Positions 44,767 to 53,818 are shown, numbered from the stretch's first letter. The stretch: DNA of 64,000 nt from Planctomycetota bacterium (GCA_029552545.1 JAKPDO010000006.1:167879-231878), one strand, 5' to 3'. Notes: generated from the sequence alone by a model not told the origin. Numbers and translations: made by a program.

Positions 44767-46380
44767 ATGAAAAAAGTTACGGTGCTTGTTTTGGGTATTC
44801 TTCTGGGCGGTGTATCCGGCGCTCAGATGGTGATAACGGAATGGATGTACAGCGGAGTCAACGGCGAGTTTGTGGAGTTTACCAATGTCGGTACGATGTC
44901 GGTGGATATGACCGGCTGGAGTTTTGATGACAACAGCCGCACACCCGGCAGCGTCGATTTGAGCGCATTCGGTCTGGTCTCACCCGGCGAGTCGGTGATT
45001 TTGACGGAGGCCGATGCCGCGGCGTTCCGGACAGCGTGGGGACTGGGAGCGTCTGTGAAAATCATCGGCAACCTGACACATAATCTGGGGCGAAATGACG
45101 AAATCAATCTGTATGACACCGGCGGGGTTCTGGTTGCCCGTCTGACCTACGGCGACCAGGATTTTCCGGGCACGATTCGCACACAGAATGCCAGCGGAAA
45201 CGTTCCGTCATCCGATTTTGACAAGCAGACGGTTCAGGCATCCTGGGTGCTCTCTTCAGTCGGCGATTCGTACAATTCCCGACAGTCCGCCGGCGGCGAT
45301 ATCGGAAATCCCGGCTTTTATCCATTGGCCGGAACAGTCATTCCGGTCGGCGGCCTGATTGTCAATGAGTACAACGCCGTCGGCTCGGAAAAATACCTCG
45401 GCAGCGAGCTGTATGCGGATGCCAACGGGGTGGATGTGTACTTTCAGGCCCTGGCGGACGGCAAGCATCCGAGCAAACTGACCGGTGTGCTTCCAAACGG
45501 CCGCATCCAGGGCAACGGCAGCGACTGGATCGAACTGGTGGTGACACGCGACGGCTTGGATATCCGCGGCTGGGAAATCCGCTGGGCCGAGACCGACAAA
45601 ATCGGGGCTCCGGAGGCCAACGGAACGGATATCTGGTACGGCGACGGCATGGTGGAGCAGGGCATTCTGAAATTCTCCAATCACCCCGTCTGGTCCAACC
45701 TTCGGGCCGGAACGATTCTGACGCTGGTGCAGGAACACGCCATCTATGTGGATACCGTCAACGGCAACCGGACCTATCAGGTCGCTCCCGGTCAGGCGCA
45801 GGCGGTGATTCATCTGGGAACGGATTTAAGTTTCAACCCGGCTGCGGGCGACTGGTGGCTCAATGTGAGTGTGCGTCAGGAAGCCGAAAAGATCGACCCC
45901 AACGCCCGGCTGGTGACGTCTGTTCACAATGTGCTCAATCACGCCGTGTGGGATTTCGGCGTGGGCAATGATAACTGGGAAGCCCGGATTGTGGATGCAG
46001 CGGGACGTCTGATTTGGGGGCCGGTCGGCGAACATCTGGGGCCGCAGTACTGGGGCGGCGCCGGATTGAGCTCAACCGAAGTCGCCCGGCTGGAAGCCGA
46101 CCCGTCGGCGTCCGTAACCGGTGCGTCCTTTGATGATGCCTCCTCGAGCTCTTTCGGAATGGCCAATCGATGGGCGGAGATGGTTCAGAACTTTCGCCTG
46201 CTGCGGGGACCGTATCGGCCGGCGGATTGTTATGAAACCCTCGCACTGGGCTACGGGAGTCCGCTGGACGTCAATCGGGACTGCCGGATTGACCTGACGG
46301 ACTTTGCAGGGTTTGCCTCGGTGTGGATGACCTGCGTGGATCCGGAGGATGCCTCCTGCTCGACACCCTGGGCGAATTGA
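44767..46380 (+). CDS. Lamin-tail-domain protein with C-terminal dockerin-like module
   Basis: A 537-residue exported protein. Signal peptide (about 1-20) and an LTD (about 21-185: 'ITEWMYSGVNGEFVEFTN', 'WSFDDNSRTPGS', 'GESVILTEA') nearly repeat the preceding protein; a second LTD-like or unknown domain follows (about 200-490, 'IVNEYNAVGSEKYLG'). The end carries a single dockerin-like segment ('DVNRDCRIDLTDFAGFASVWM'-type) and terminates shortly after a cysteine pair. No enzymatic motif was found. A ribosome-binding site (AGAAGGGAGCAGGT) precedes the ATG. A surface or complex-bound role is likely; the middle domain is unassigned. Confidence 0.85.
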   Translation: MKKVTVLVLGILLGGVSGAQMVITEWMYSGVNGEFVEFTNVGTMSVDMTGWSFDDNSRTPGSVDLSAFGLVSPGESVILTEADAAAFRTAWGLGASVKIIGNLTHNLGRNDEINLYDTGGVLVARLTYGDQDFPGTIRTQNASGNVPSSDFDKQTVQASWVLSSVGDSYNSRQSAGGDIGNPGFYPLAGTVIPVGGLIVNEYNAVGSEKYLGSELYADANGVDVYFQALADGKHPSKLTGVLPNGRIQGNGSDWIELVVTRDGLDIRGWEIRWAETDKIGAPEANGTDIWYGDGMVEQGILKFSNHPVWSNLRAGTILTLVQEHAIYVDTVNGNRTYQVAPGQAQAVIHLGTDLSFNPAAGDWWLNVSVRQEAEKIDPNARLVTSVHNVLNHAVWDFGVGNDNWEARIVDAAGRLIWGPVGEHLGPQYWGGAGLSSTEVARLEADPSASVTGASFDDASSSSFGMANRWAEMVQNFRLLRGPYRPADCYETLALGYGSPLDVNRDCRIDLTDFAGFASVWMTCVDPEDASCSTPWAN

Positions 46381-46485
46381 CAAACTTTCCTCCACAAAAG
46401 TGAATGCGGTTGTTCGTATGTCCGTCCCGGCGGCGGACATGCGAATTTTTAAAACGATTAAAACGATGGAAACGGAAGGATGCAG

Positions 46486-47325
46486 ATGAAGCGAAAAGGA
46501 TTTACGCTGATAGAACTGCTGGTGGTCACGGCCGTGCTGGCGCTGCTGCTGAGTATCCTCACACCGGCCCTGCGCAAAGCCCGGGCCTACGGCAGGGCCC
46601 TGGTCAGTCTTTCCAACACGCGGCAGTGGGGGATGGGCGCGATGATGTTTGCGGCCGAGAACAACAATTTCCTCCCCTGGGAGGGCAACAAAGACGAGAA
46701 TTTGGGGGACAACTTCTTCAATCCGAAATGGTGGGCCAACGCCGTTCCCCCCATGCTGGGCCAGGAGCCCTACCGAAGCATCAGTGAACAGGCGGTTCAA
46801 AGCGGCGGCACGGTTCCGCTGCCGCCGTGCGAGTCGAGCATTTTTATTGACCCGGCGGCCCGTTTCCCGGAGGGTTTCACCCGCAGCGCCGTGCGGTTTT
46901 ATGACAGCATTGCCAATTATGAGTATCAGCTTTTCTTCTGTTATGTCTGGAATTCGGAGTTGAACAACGGGCCGACCGCCAGTGTGCTGGATGATATTGA
47001 AGAGGTCAATCTGACCCGGATTCGCCAGCCCGGCCAGACGGTCCTGATGCTCGAAATGCGCACGACCAACGACGAACTGGACAAGTCGGATTACAATTAT
47101 TATCGAACCCGTTCGCTGCTGGGACGACACCGCGGCGACTGGAAGCGGTTCGCCCGGCGTCATCTCAAGGGCGGCCATATTGTCTTCTGCGACGGGCATG
47201 CGGAACGCGTGGATTATGAACGGGCGACAACCAACCGACAGGGCTCGCGGAATCCGGATTACCCCGGCGGAAACTGGAATCAGACGGACTTGATTTGGAA
47301 TGCTTTCGGCCCGTCGTTGAAATGA
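46486..47325 (+). CDS. Pseudopilin-like protein (H-X9-DG type)
   Basis: A 279-residue protein with the prepilin leader 'KRKGFTLIELLVVTAV' and hydrophobic helix. The ATG at 46486 is favoured over the ATG at 46480 because GGAAGG (46474-46479) then lies 6 bases before it. Near the C-terminus 'HLKGGHIVFCDGHAERVDY' contains the H-X9-DG motif. It lies 105 bases after the LTD/dockerin-like gene, the same pairing (surface protein then pseudopilin) seen at 9786-12978. Expected to be exported by a type II-like system; its partner proteins are not in the window. Confidence 0.85.
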   Translation: MKRKGFTLIELLVVTAVLALLLSILTPALRKARAYGRALVSLSNTRQWGMGAMMFAAENNNFLPWEGNKDENLGDNFFNPKWWANAVPPMLGQEPYRSISEQAVQSGGTVPLPPCESSIFIDPAARFPEGFTRSAVRFYDSIANYEYQLFFCYVWNSELNNGPTASVLDDIEEVNLTRIRQPGQTVLMLEMRTTNDELDKSDYNYYRTRSLLGRHRGDWKRFARRHLKGGHIVFCDGHAERVDYERATTNRQGSRNPDYPGGNWNQTDLIWNAFGPSLK

Positions 47326-47493
47326 ACAGCGCAGCCTGTCTGGAATCGAAGCAAGCAGAGAAAAAATTCAAAAAAATTTTTTCGTCTGATAAAAAAGCCG
47401 CTGCGAACGTCAAATAAAAGTTTGCGTAGTAATACTGGAACAAAAATTATTTATGTTTTTTCAGGCGATTGCCGAAATACCAGACAGCAAGTT

Positions 47494-47630
47494 AATGGCT
47501 CTTAATCAGTGACCCAAAAGGCCATCTTAGCCGGGGAAGGGACGGCGAAATGTGACCCGCACACAAGGCCGATGGTAAACGCCCGCCGGAAACCCCAAGG
47601 CCCGCTAAGACCTATACGAGAAGAGCCATT
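47494..47630 (+). ncRNA. Unassigned structured RNA, possible riboswitch or independent ncRNA
   Basis: A compact fold is evident from complementary segments. P1: AATGGCTCTT (47494-47503) with 47621-47630, 10 of 10. P2: TCTTAGC (47525-47531) with 47604-47610, 7 of 7. P3: GGGG (47533-47536) with CCCC (47593-47596). P4: CGGCG (47543-47547) with 47584-47588. A small TGTG/CACA hairpin (47551-47554/47560-47563). A possible pseudoknot: CCATC (47522-47526) with GATGG (47571-47575). A/G-rich unpaired segments ('GGTAAAC', 'GGAAACCCC') look like conserved cores. I tested it mentally against cobalamin, SAM, c-di-GMP, TPP, FMN, glmS, RNase P, tmRNA and SRP consensus and found no match. A strong terminator follows at 47638-47676, then the sigma-factor gene. 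No open reading frame fits. Confidence 0.65.
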
Positions 47631-47637
47631 CAAATCA

Positions 47638-47676
47638 AAGAAGGGAGAGCATCGGCGGCCCTCCCTTCTTTTTTTT
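47638..47676 (+). terminator. Rho-independent terminator after the structured RNA
   Basis: AAGAAGGGAG (47638-47647) pairs perfectly with 47661-47670, with a run of eight T at its 3' side. It lies 7 bases past the closing P1 stem, so the RNA ends here or is conditionally read through into the sigma factor gene 79 bases on. Confidence 0.9.
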
Positions 47677-47754
47677 GTCTACTCAATATCGATATACTCC
47701 ACCTTGAATATGTCCCCAATTTTTTTGATAATTTCCTCCTGAAACGGTGTCTAT

Positions 47755-48309
47755 ATGGAAGGAGAGCAGAAAGGAGTTTTTTTGGCGGCGGCGGAAGACA
47801 ACCTTGTGCAGCAGGCCCAGCAGGGCAGCCGGCAGGCCTATGCGGACCTTATCCGGAAATACTATGGGTCTGTCTATATGGTGTGTTTGGGGTATTTGGG
47901 AAATCCGACCGATGCGGAGGATACGGCTCAGGAGGTTTTTTTGAAGGGATATATGAAAATTCGAACCCTCCGCCGTCCTGAACAGTTTGAAGGATGGATT
48001 CGCCGGATTGCCAAAAATGAATCCCGAAATTTCCTTCGCCGCCGGCGGAAAGAGACGTCCTTGTTTGCTTTTCCGGCGGAGATTTTTGCCGCAAAAGATT
48101 GTTTGGAAACATCTTACGAAGAACTTCAATCGGCGATTGCCGGGATGCCGGCGGATTTGCGTGTGCCTTTGCTGATGTACTATTTTGACGGCCGCAAAGC
48201 CGACCACGTGGCCCAGGCCCTCGGGGTGTCCCGCATCAGCATTTATCGGCGGCTCAAAGAGGCCGTCGGGCTGCTGGGCGAGGTGCTCCGGAAAGGACGG
48301 GAAGGATGA
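47755..48309 (+). CDS. ECF-type RNA polymerase sigma factor
   Basis: A 184-residue sigma-70-family ECF protein. Sigma region 2 spans about 20-90 ('DLIRKYYGSVYMVCLGYLGNPTDAEDTAQEVFL', broken here for length at its conserved Asp-Ala-Glu-Asp core) and region 4 spans about 120-180 ('VPLLMYYFDGRKADHVAQ', 'GVSRISIYRRLKEAV'). The ATG at 47755 has no clear ribosome-binding site; a TTG at 47782 follows AAGGAG by 5 bases and may be the real start, giving a product nine residues shorter. Its stop overlaps the anti-sigma gene by 4 bases. It is expected to redirect RNA polymerase to a regulon when released from the partner. Confidence 0.93.
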   Translation: MEGEQKGVFLAAAEDNLVQQAQQGSRQAYADLIRKYYGSVYMVCLGYLGNPTDAEDTAQEVFLKGYMKIRTLRRPEQFEGWIRRIAKNESRNFLRRRRKETSLFAFPAEIFAAKDCLETSYEELQSAIAGMPADLRVPLLMYYFDGRKADHVAQALGVSRISIYRRLKEAVGLLGEVLRKGREG

Positions 48310-51300
48310 AGGACTCCTGCCGCGACATTGGCGAACTTCTTGCGGAACGGCTGCTGGGACCGCTTGCTCCGGCGCAGCAGGAGCGGCTCGAACGGCATCT
48401 GGAGAGGTGTGCCGCCTGCCGACAGGTTGCCCGGCAGCTGGAAAAACACGACCGGTATCTTTCGGATTGGAGCCAAACGATGCGTGCCTATTTGTCGGAC
48501 AAGGCGGAGCGGGCCGCGGAGGCCTTTCTGGCGGCCGGGCCGATTCGCCAGACCCGTCCGCTCCGCTGGGGCTGGGTTGTTTCCGCGGCGGCGGTGGTGA
48601 TGGCAGGGGCGGCCGTTTGGCTGATGCAGCCCAGCCGCAAAGACATCGAATTCCGGCAGGAACTGTTCAAAGGAATTGTGTCGGAACCGGCTCCTGCCGA
48701 CCGGATTTCCGCTGTGCCGGTCGTACGAAATCAGGGTCAGCTGGAGGAACAGACGAAAATCCAGCTCCGGCAGGCCCGGTATTTCTTTGAGACAAAAAAT
48801 ATTCCGGCCCTGGCGGCGCTGTATCAGAGCGGCACGGAGCCGACCCGGCTGGCGGTGCTGGATTATCTGGCTCAAATCAATACGCCCGAGGCCCTGCGGG
48901 TACTGGAAGACCTGCAGAAACAGTCTGCTCCGCCGCCCGCTGAGCCCAATCAGCATTCTGCGATTGTGCCCCGCGCCGGTTCGGTGCCGGGGGCTGCGAA
49001 AAAGCAGACCGAACCACCGGTGGCGGCTGTCGAACCGGCCCGACCGGTTTGGTTTGACCCCAATGCAGTCGATGCCGACAACTGGCGGACCGGTGTGCTG
49101 GGCATTCAGGTCGTCGATGCCGTCACCGGCGAGCCCATTCCCGGCGCCGAGCTGAAGTTTGATGCCGCAGAAGGAATTGCTGTACGACAGGCAAAAACCA
49201 ATCAGTTTGGACGGTATGAACTGGCAATCAGCTCTTCAAAACCTCGTTTCTTTCGGATAGAGGTTCGAAAAAAATCCTATGTGCCGAAACTCCTGATGTG
49301 GGCACCTGAAATACATCCGGCAGAGGTTCCTTTGCAAATTGCAGTGCGGATGAGTCCTGCAGCCTCCGTCGGCGGACTTGTCCGGACCGTGGAAGGAGAA
49401 CCGCTCGAGGGGGTCCGAATTCGACTTGATTCTTTCAAAACTGCTCCGGGAGAAACCAATCTGTTTGAACCCAGAGAGGTTTTGACGGATCACGACGGCC
49501 GCTGGGTCTTTCATGGTTTTCCGGCGGATGCAAAGGAAAACGTATCTTGCTCAGCAGTCCATCCGGACTATGTGCCTATTGAACGATTTGGTCTTTCGGC
49601 GGCCCCGGAATCGCTTTTCAGTCGAGAGTTTTTGATTGTAATGAAACGGGCGCATACGGTTTCCGTGCGGGTGCTGAATTCAGACCGAAATCCGATGGAA
49701 GGGGCCGTTGTTTGGATGGGTTCACATCCTGCACTGCTGGAAAGCAAATACAAAACGGATCGAGAGGGCATCTGCAGGATTTCTCCGTGTCCGCCGGGAA
49801 CGGTTTATCTGGTTGCGACGGCGGAAGGGTTTGCTCCATCTATGCAAAAAGTTTATATCGATGACTCGCTCGGTGAAGTGCTCTTCGAGTTGACAAGCGG
49901 CCTTTCAGCGGATTTTCGGGTTGTCGATTCAAGGGGATACAGTTTGCCCGGTGTGAAGATTGAGGCCTATGAGTGGCGGTTTGCGAAGAATGCTTCCGAA
50001 TATCGTCTGCTCATTCCTTTTTCCTCGTCTGTGACGGATGTACAGGGGGCAGCAGTCTTAAAGAATCTGCCGGCGGGAAAGGTTGTCTGCAGGATTGCCA
50101 AGAGCGGTTTTGCATCGTATGAGAATTTCTGCATTGAGCCTGAACAGCCGTCCCGATATGAGATTGTTCTGCTGCCGGCGGGCAATCTGACTGGGCGCGT
50201 GCTGGATGCCCAAACCGGCCTCCCTGTGGAGCAATTTACCTTGATCGATGGCTATGACTGGGAGAATCAAGGAAAGCCGGTTTGGCAGCCGCATCTCCGA
50301 AAGGAATTCAGCGGCGGGCGGTATGAAAAGGTTCTTTATCGCCAGGATGTCGGGTTGGCGGTGCGAATTGAAGCCGACGGATATTTGCCTGCGGCAAGCA
50401 GAGTGTATTGGAATGAAGGCAGGGAAGTTGTCGAAGATATTTATCTGCAGAAGGACACCCGCGCTTTGATTGGAACTGTCCTGGATACCAACGGCTTGCC
50501 CGTTTCTTCTGTGTCGGTGTATATTGACAACAGAGATTCATCCATTCTCATTCAGGACGGACGGATTTTGATGCAGCCGCCCATAACGCGCTCGGTTTGT
50601 ACGGATTCCGAAGGACGGTTTGTTTTGTCTGCTGTACAAAAACCCTATCGGCTGCTGGTTTGTGAGAAAGACGGCTGGGCGATGGCAGAGGATTCCCTTT
50701 TTGAGAAAGAACCGGTTTTGCGCCTACAGCCCTGGTCCCGTGTCGAAGGCAGATTCTTTGTCCAAAACAAGCCCTCACCGAATCAGATTCTGATTTTGTC
50801 CTGTCTTGTGGAATCCGATGCCCTGCAGAGAGCATGGTCCAATTCTTATCGTGTAACAACGGATGCCCAGGGACGATTCTTCTGTTCACGTCTCTTTCCC
50901 GGACAAATTACGATTTCCCGTCTTTTGCCGTCTGATGAAATCGACACCATTCATTCTGTTCAGCTGACAAAAATTCAGGTCAAGCCCGGGCAGACTGTCT
51001 TTATCGAACTCGGCAAAGAAGGCCGCCGCGTGACGGGACGGCTGCGGCTGACGGAGGACATGCAGGGGCGTTCCGGGGAGCACATTTCCCTGTCGATTCA
51101 GGCCTCTGTGCCGCAGGCGGAACCGAAGCCGTTTCCGGACTTTGAAATGCCGGTCGATTACTTTCTGATGACACCGGAGGAGCAGGAGCAGTGGATTGCG
51201 GATTTGATGAAGACGCCGCAGATGAAGGCGTATTACCAAAAAACTGACCAAACCGAAAAACCGTTCTTGCTCGAGGCGGAAGTCCGGGCCGATGGAACAT

Positions 51301-51983
51301 TTATCGCAGACGGGGTTCCGCCGGGAAGTTATATTTTGTCGGGAATGGTGCACCGGCCGGGAACAGTGCGTGATTCGGTGGAATGGTACTTTCGGTCTCT
51401 GGGCAAAATTCATACGGTTTTCGAGGTGCCTCCGACTGCCGGGGAGGAGGATTCTGGAAAATCTGTGGATATCGGCGAAATTGCAGTTAAGCCCCTCCGG
51501 GAACTGACGGTCGGAGAACCGCTGGAATTGCCTGCGATGGAAGACCTTCAGGGGCATCCGATTTTTCTGTCCGATTACACCGGCCGCTATCTGCTGGTGG
51601 ATTTTGTGATGATTTCCGGGCCTTTCCAGCATGAGAAGACATTGGAGGAATTGAAACAGTTGTATCGGCTGCATCAGCCATCGGGTCGGCTGGATGTGCT
51701 GAGTGTATGCCTGGAGCCGTTTGCCGCCTATGAACGCCGAAATGCATCTGTGCTCAAGGCCCTTCGTCATTTTTCTGAGAAGAAGGAAATCCCCTGGAAA
51801 ATCGGGCTGCTCTTGAGTCCTCTGGATTTCGACACAGCCCTTTATCGAACCCTCTTTGCAGCTCGGGGTTCTTCCCTGTTTTTAGTGGACCCGCAGGGGC
51901 GGATAGCGGCGCTGGATATCCCGCTGGATCGGCTGGAGGAAACCCTGGCGCACTATCTGCCCGCGGAGCTGGGAAACCCCTGA
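48306..51983 (+). CDS. Anti-sigma-factor-like membrane protein with carboxypeptidase-regulatory repeats and a thioredoxin-like end
   Basis: A 1225-residue single-pass protein. Residues 1-80 look like a zinc-binding anti-sigma domain: His31-x3-Cys35-x2-Cys38 ('HLERCAACRQ'). A membrane helix spans about 88-107 ('WGWVVSAAAVVMAGAAVWLM'). Outside the membrane are several carboxypeptidase-regulatory-like Ig modules ('GIQVVDAVTGEPIPGAELKFD', 'GGLVRTVEGEPLEGVRIRL', 'GRVLDAQTGLPVEQFTL') to about 1040. The end (about 1060-1225, 'LLVDFVMISGPF') resembles an AhpC/TlpA thioredoxin fold, but the usual CxxC is absent (SGPF). Coupled by overlap to the ECF gene, so it most likely senses something in the periplasm or on the cell surface and releases the sigma factor. 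The sensed signal is unknown. Confidence 0.8.
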   Translation: MKDSCRDIGELLAERLLGPLAPAQQERLERHLERCAACRQVARQLEKHDRYLSDWSQTMRAYLSDKAERAAEAFLAAGPIRQTRPLRWGWVVSAAAVVMAGAAVWLMQPSRKDIEFRQELFKGIVSEPAPADRISAVPVVRNQGQLEEQTKIQLRQARYFFETKNIPALAALYQSGTEPTRLAVLDYLAQINTPEALRVLEDLQKQSAPPPAEPNQHSAIVPRAGSVPGAAKKQTEPPVAAVEPARPVWFDPNAVDADNWRTGVLGIQVVDAVTGEPIPGAELKFDAAEGIAVRQAKTNQFGRYELAISSSKPRFFRIEVRKKSYVPKLLMWAPEIHPAEVPLQIAVRMSPAASVGGLVRTVEGEPLEGVRIRLDSFKTAPGETNLFEPREVLTDHDGRWVFHGFPADAKENVSCSAVHPDYVPIERFGLSAAPESLFSREFLIVMKRAHTVSVRVLNSDRNPMEGAVVWMGSHPALLESKYKTDREGICRISPCPPGTVYLVATAEGFAPSMQKVYIDDSLGEVLFELTSGLSADFRVVDSRGYSLPGVKIEAYEWRFAKNASEYRLLIPFSSSVTDVQGAAVLKNLPAGKVVCRIAKSGFASYENFCIEPEQPSRYEIVLLPAGNLTGRVLDAQTGLPVEQFTLIDGYDWENQGKPVWQPHLRKEFSGGRYEKVLYRQDVGLAVRIEADGYLPAASRVYWNEGREVVEDIYLQKDTRALIGTVLDTNGLPVSSVSVYIDNRDSSILIQDGRILMQPPITRSVCTDSEGRFVLSAVQKPYRLLVCEKDGWAMAEDSLFEKEPVLRLQPWSRVEGRFFVQNKPSPNQILILSCLVESDALQRAWSNSYRVTTDAQGRFFCSRLFPGQITISRLLPSDEIDTIHSVQLTKIQVKPGQTVFIELGKEGRRVTGRLRLTEDMQGRSGEHISLSIQASVPQAEPKPFPDFEMPVDYFLMTPEEQEQWIADLMKTPQMKAYYQKTDQTEKPFLLEAEVRADGTFIADGVPPGSYILSGMVHRPGTVRDSVEWYFRSLGKIHTVFEVPPTAGEEDSGKSVDIGEIAVKPLRELTVGEPLELPAMEDLQGHPIFLSDYTGRYLLVDFVMISGPFQHEKTLEELKQLYRLHQPSGRLDVLSVCLEPFAAYERRNASVLKALRHFSEKKEIPWKIGLLLSPLDFDTALYRTLFAARGSSLFLVDPQGRIAALDIPLDRLEETLAHYLPAELGNP

Positions 51984-51991
51984 CCCTTCTT

Positions 51992-53374
51992 TCAGGAGAT
52001 TTTTTCGATGAGCCGCTCGAGCAGCTCCTTGGCGGGCACCGAGCGAAAACCCGCCGCGCTGCGCCACCGAAGCGGCGTATTCCGCTCGAGGGCCTCCTCA
52101 ATCTTCCGGCAGGCCAGAATGACCGTCGCGTGATTTTTGTTGCCCATCGCCTTGCCGATTTCCGGAAACGACATCTTGGTAAACCGCCGCGTCAGATACA
52201 TCGCCAGCGAACGGGCCAGCGAGACCGTGCGTTCTTTCCGGGCCGAGTGAATATCCGCGGGCTTGAGGTCAAAAAACTCCGCCACAACGGACACGATGTC
52301 GGAGTTGTGCACCACCGGGTCGGTGCGGGCGATGTGCTCCGAAAGGATTTGCCGGACCTCATCGAGCGTGATGGGCTTTTGGGTGAGCGTGCTGTAGGCC
52401 GTCACCTTCAGCAGGGCCCCCTCCAGCTCGCGCACACTCGAACTGATAGCGCCGGCAATGTATTCGGCCACCTCTTTGCGGAGCGGCTGGCCCATTCGTT
52501 TCGCCCGGTGCATCAGAATCCGACAGCGCGTATCGAAATCCGGCGGGTCAATCCGAATCACCATCCCCGAGATGAATCGGTTAACCAATTTCTCGCACAG
52601 GGCCCCGATTTCCTTCGGGTGGGCATCCGATGCCAGCACAATCTGCTTGCCCGCCAAATCGATGCTGTTGAACGTATGCAGAAACTCTTCCTGCATCGCA
52701 TTTTTGTTGGACAAAAAGTGGATATCGTCGATAGCCAAAAGGTCCAGATTGCGGAAACGATTTCGAAAGGCATCGAGTTTTCGTGTTTTCAGAGCCAGAA
52801 CGTATTGATTGGCAAAATCTTCCGCGGACAGATAAAGCCATTTGGCATGCGGACGCCGGCGGGCGATTTCATTGCAGATGCCCTGAAGCAAGTGCGTTTT
52901 ACCTACTCCATACCCGCCGTGATAAAATAGGGGATTGAACGGGCTTTTCTCCTGTTCAACCACTGTTTTGGCCGCATTGTAAGCCAGCTCATTTTTGGCC
53001 CCGACGACAAACGTATCCAGACTCATTTTCAGCGGTTCTGTGCGTTTGGCGGCGGATGCGTTCGCTTTCGGCGCAGCAGCGGCGCCGTTGACGGCCCCAT
53101 TCGGCTTAGCCGCAGGGCTGAGCGTGCGGTCGGTGATGTACTGAATCGGACGTTTCTGATGCAGAACCGCCTCCATTGCCTTCTGCAGCGGCTTTTCAAA
53201 ATGGCTCTGTATCCACTGCGAGATAAACGGATTGGCCACAGCAATTTCCAGACACTCTTCCCGGAGTGTCAGTCGCGTAGCATTTCGAAACCAAATTTGA
53301 TATTGCTGAGCACCAATCTGGCGGGCCAGATGGTCCTGAATCGCATTGATTTCTTCCGTGAAGACGGCCTCCAT
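51992..53374 (-). CDS. dnaA: Chromosomal replication initiator DnaA
   Basis: A 460-residue AAA+ initiator. The ATG at 53374 (GAAGGGAAG upstream) gives the normal N-terminal domain; the frame is open to 53407. Domain I (about 1-90) interacts with other factors; a variable Ala-rich linker follows; domain III has Walker A 'YGVGKTHLLQ' near 153 and Walker B 'LLAIDDIHFL' near 216; domain IV ends with the DNA-binding signature 'GNKNHATVILACRKIEE' near 413. It opens DNA at oriC. Its neighbour downstream in the minus direction is the anti-sigma gene, not dnaN, so the classical dnaA-dnaN-recF block is split here. Confidence 0.96.
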   Translation of the reverse strand: MEAVFTEEINAIQDHLARQIGAQQYQIWFRNATRLTLREECLEIAVANPFISQWIQSHFEKPLQKAMEAVLHQKRPIQYITDRTLSPAAKPNGAVNGAAAAPKANASAAKRTEPLKMSLDTFVVGAKNELAYNAAKTVVEQEKSPFNPLFYHGGYGVGKTHLLQGICNEIARRRPHAKWLYLSAEDFANQYVLALKTRKLDAFRNRFRNLDLLAIDDIHFLSNKNAMQEEFLHTFNSIDLAGKQIVLASDAHPKEIGALCEKLVNRFISGMVIRIDPPDFDTRCRILMHRAKRMGQPLRKEVAEYIAGAISSSVRELEGALLKVTAYSTLTQKPITLDEVRQILSEHIARTDPVVHNSDIVSVVAEFFDLKPADIHSARKERTVSLARSLAMYLTRRFTKMSFPEIGKAMGNKNHATVILACRKIEEALERNTPLRWRSAAGFRSVPAKELLERLIEKIS

Positions 53375-53505
53375 GGGTTTCTTCCCTTCTTTCTGTGTCA
53401 AAAGCAAAGTTGTGTTTTCGGTTCGGCCTATTCGATACGTTTTTTAAACAGCGGCTATGATAGACCTGTATGGAATTCCGATGCAAATGGAATTTTAACA
53501 GTTTC

Positions 53506-53604
53506 TTTTCCACAGCGGCCAGATACCGAAAAACAAACGAGTTGGAAAGAAAAAATTTTTCTTATAAACGGCTTATCCACACCGCAAATCCGTTTTGTGG
53601 ATAA
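53506..53604. other. Probable chromosomal origin of replication (oriC)
   Basis: Upstream of dnaA, TTATCCACA occurs perfectly at 53573-53581 and inverted (TGTGGATAA) at 53596-53604, 14 bases apart. A one-mismatch box, TTTTCCACA, lies at 53506-53514. AT-rich sequence between 53531 and 53570 and again at 53650-53700 could be the unwinding region. The whole 53375-53818 gap contains only these sites and the promoter at 53653-53680. Confidence 0.7.
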
Positions 53605-53652
53605 CCGGTGGGAACTGAGTCTGAAGCGGGGAAAAAATCTGCCGTATCAATA

Positions 53653-53680
53653 TTGATAAAATGAAAAAATCTGGTATAAT
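53653..53680 (+). promoter_or_regulatory. Extended -10 sigma-70 promoter in the oriC region
   Basis: TTGATA (53653-53658), a 16-base spacer and TATAAT (53675-53680) preceded by TGG, an extended -10 element. It points to the terminase-like gene, giving a leader of about 130 bases. Confidence 0.65.
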
Positions 53681-53818
53681 GTTTGCTGTTGATAAAGGAG
53701 GACAAATAGACAAAACAGGGCCTTCAAGCCGAGTGAAACATCCCGAGTTTTTTCAACGATTGGCGGTTGCTTATTGTTGCTGAATCACTGAGACTGACAC
53801 CATTGAAGGAGTGCACGT

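Noticed and set aside
47494..47630. c-di-GMP-I (GEMM), cobalamin or SAM riboswitch
   Set aside because: The region has GGGACGGCGAAA and similar fragments but not the ordered conserved core of these classes, so it was left unassigned.
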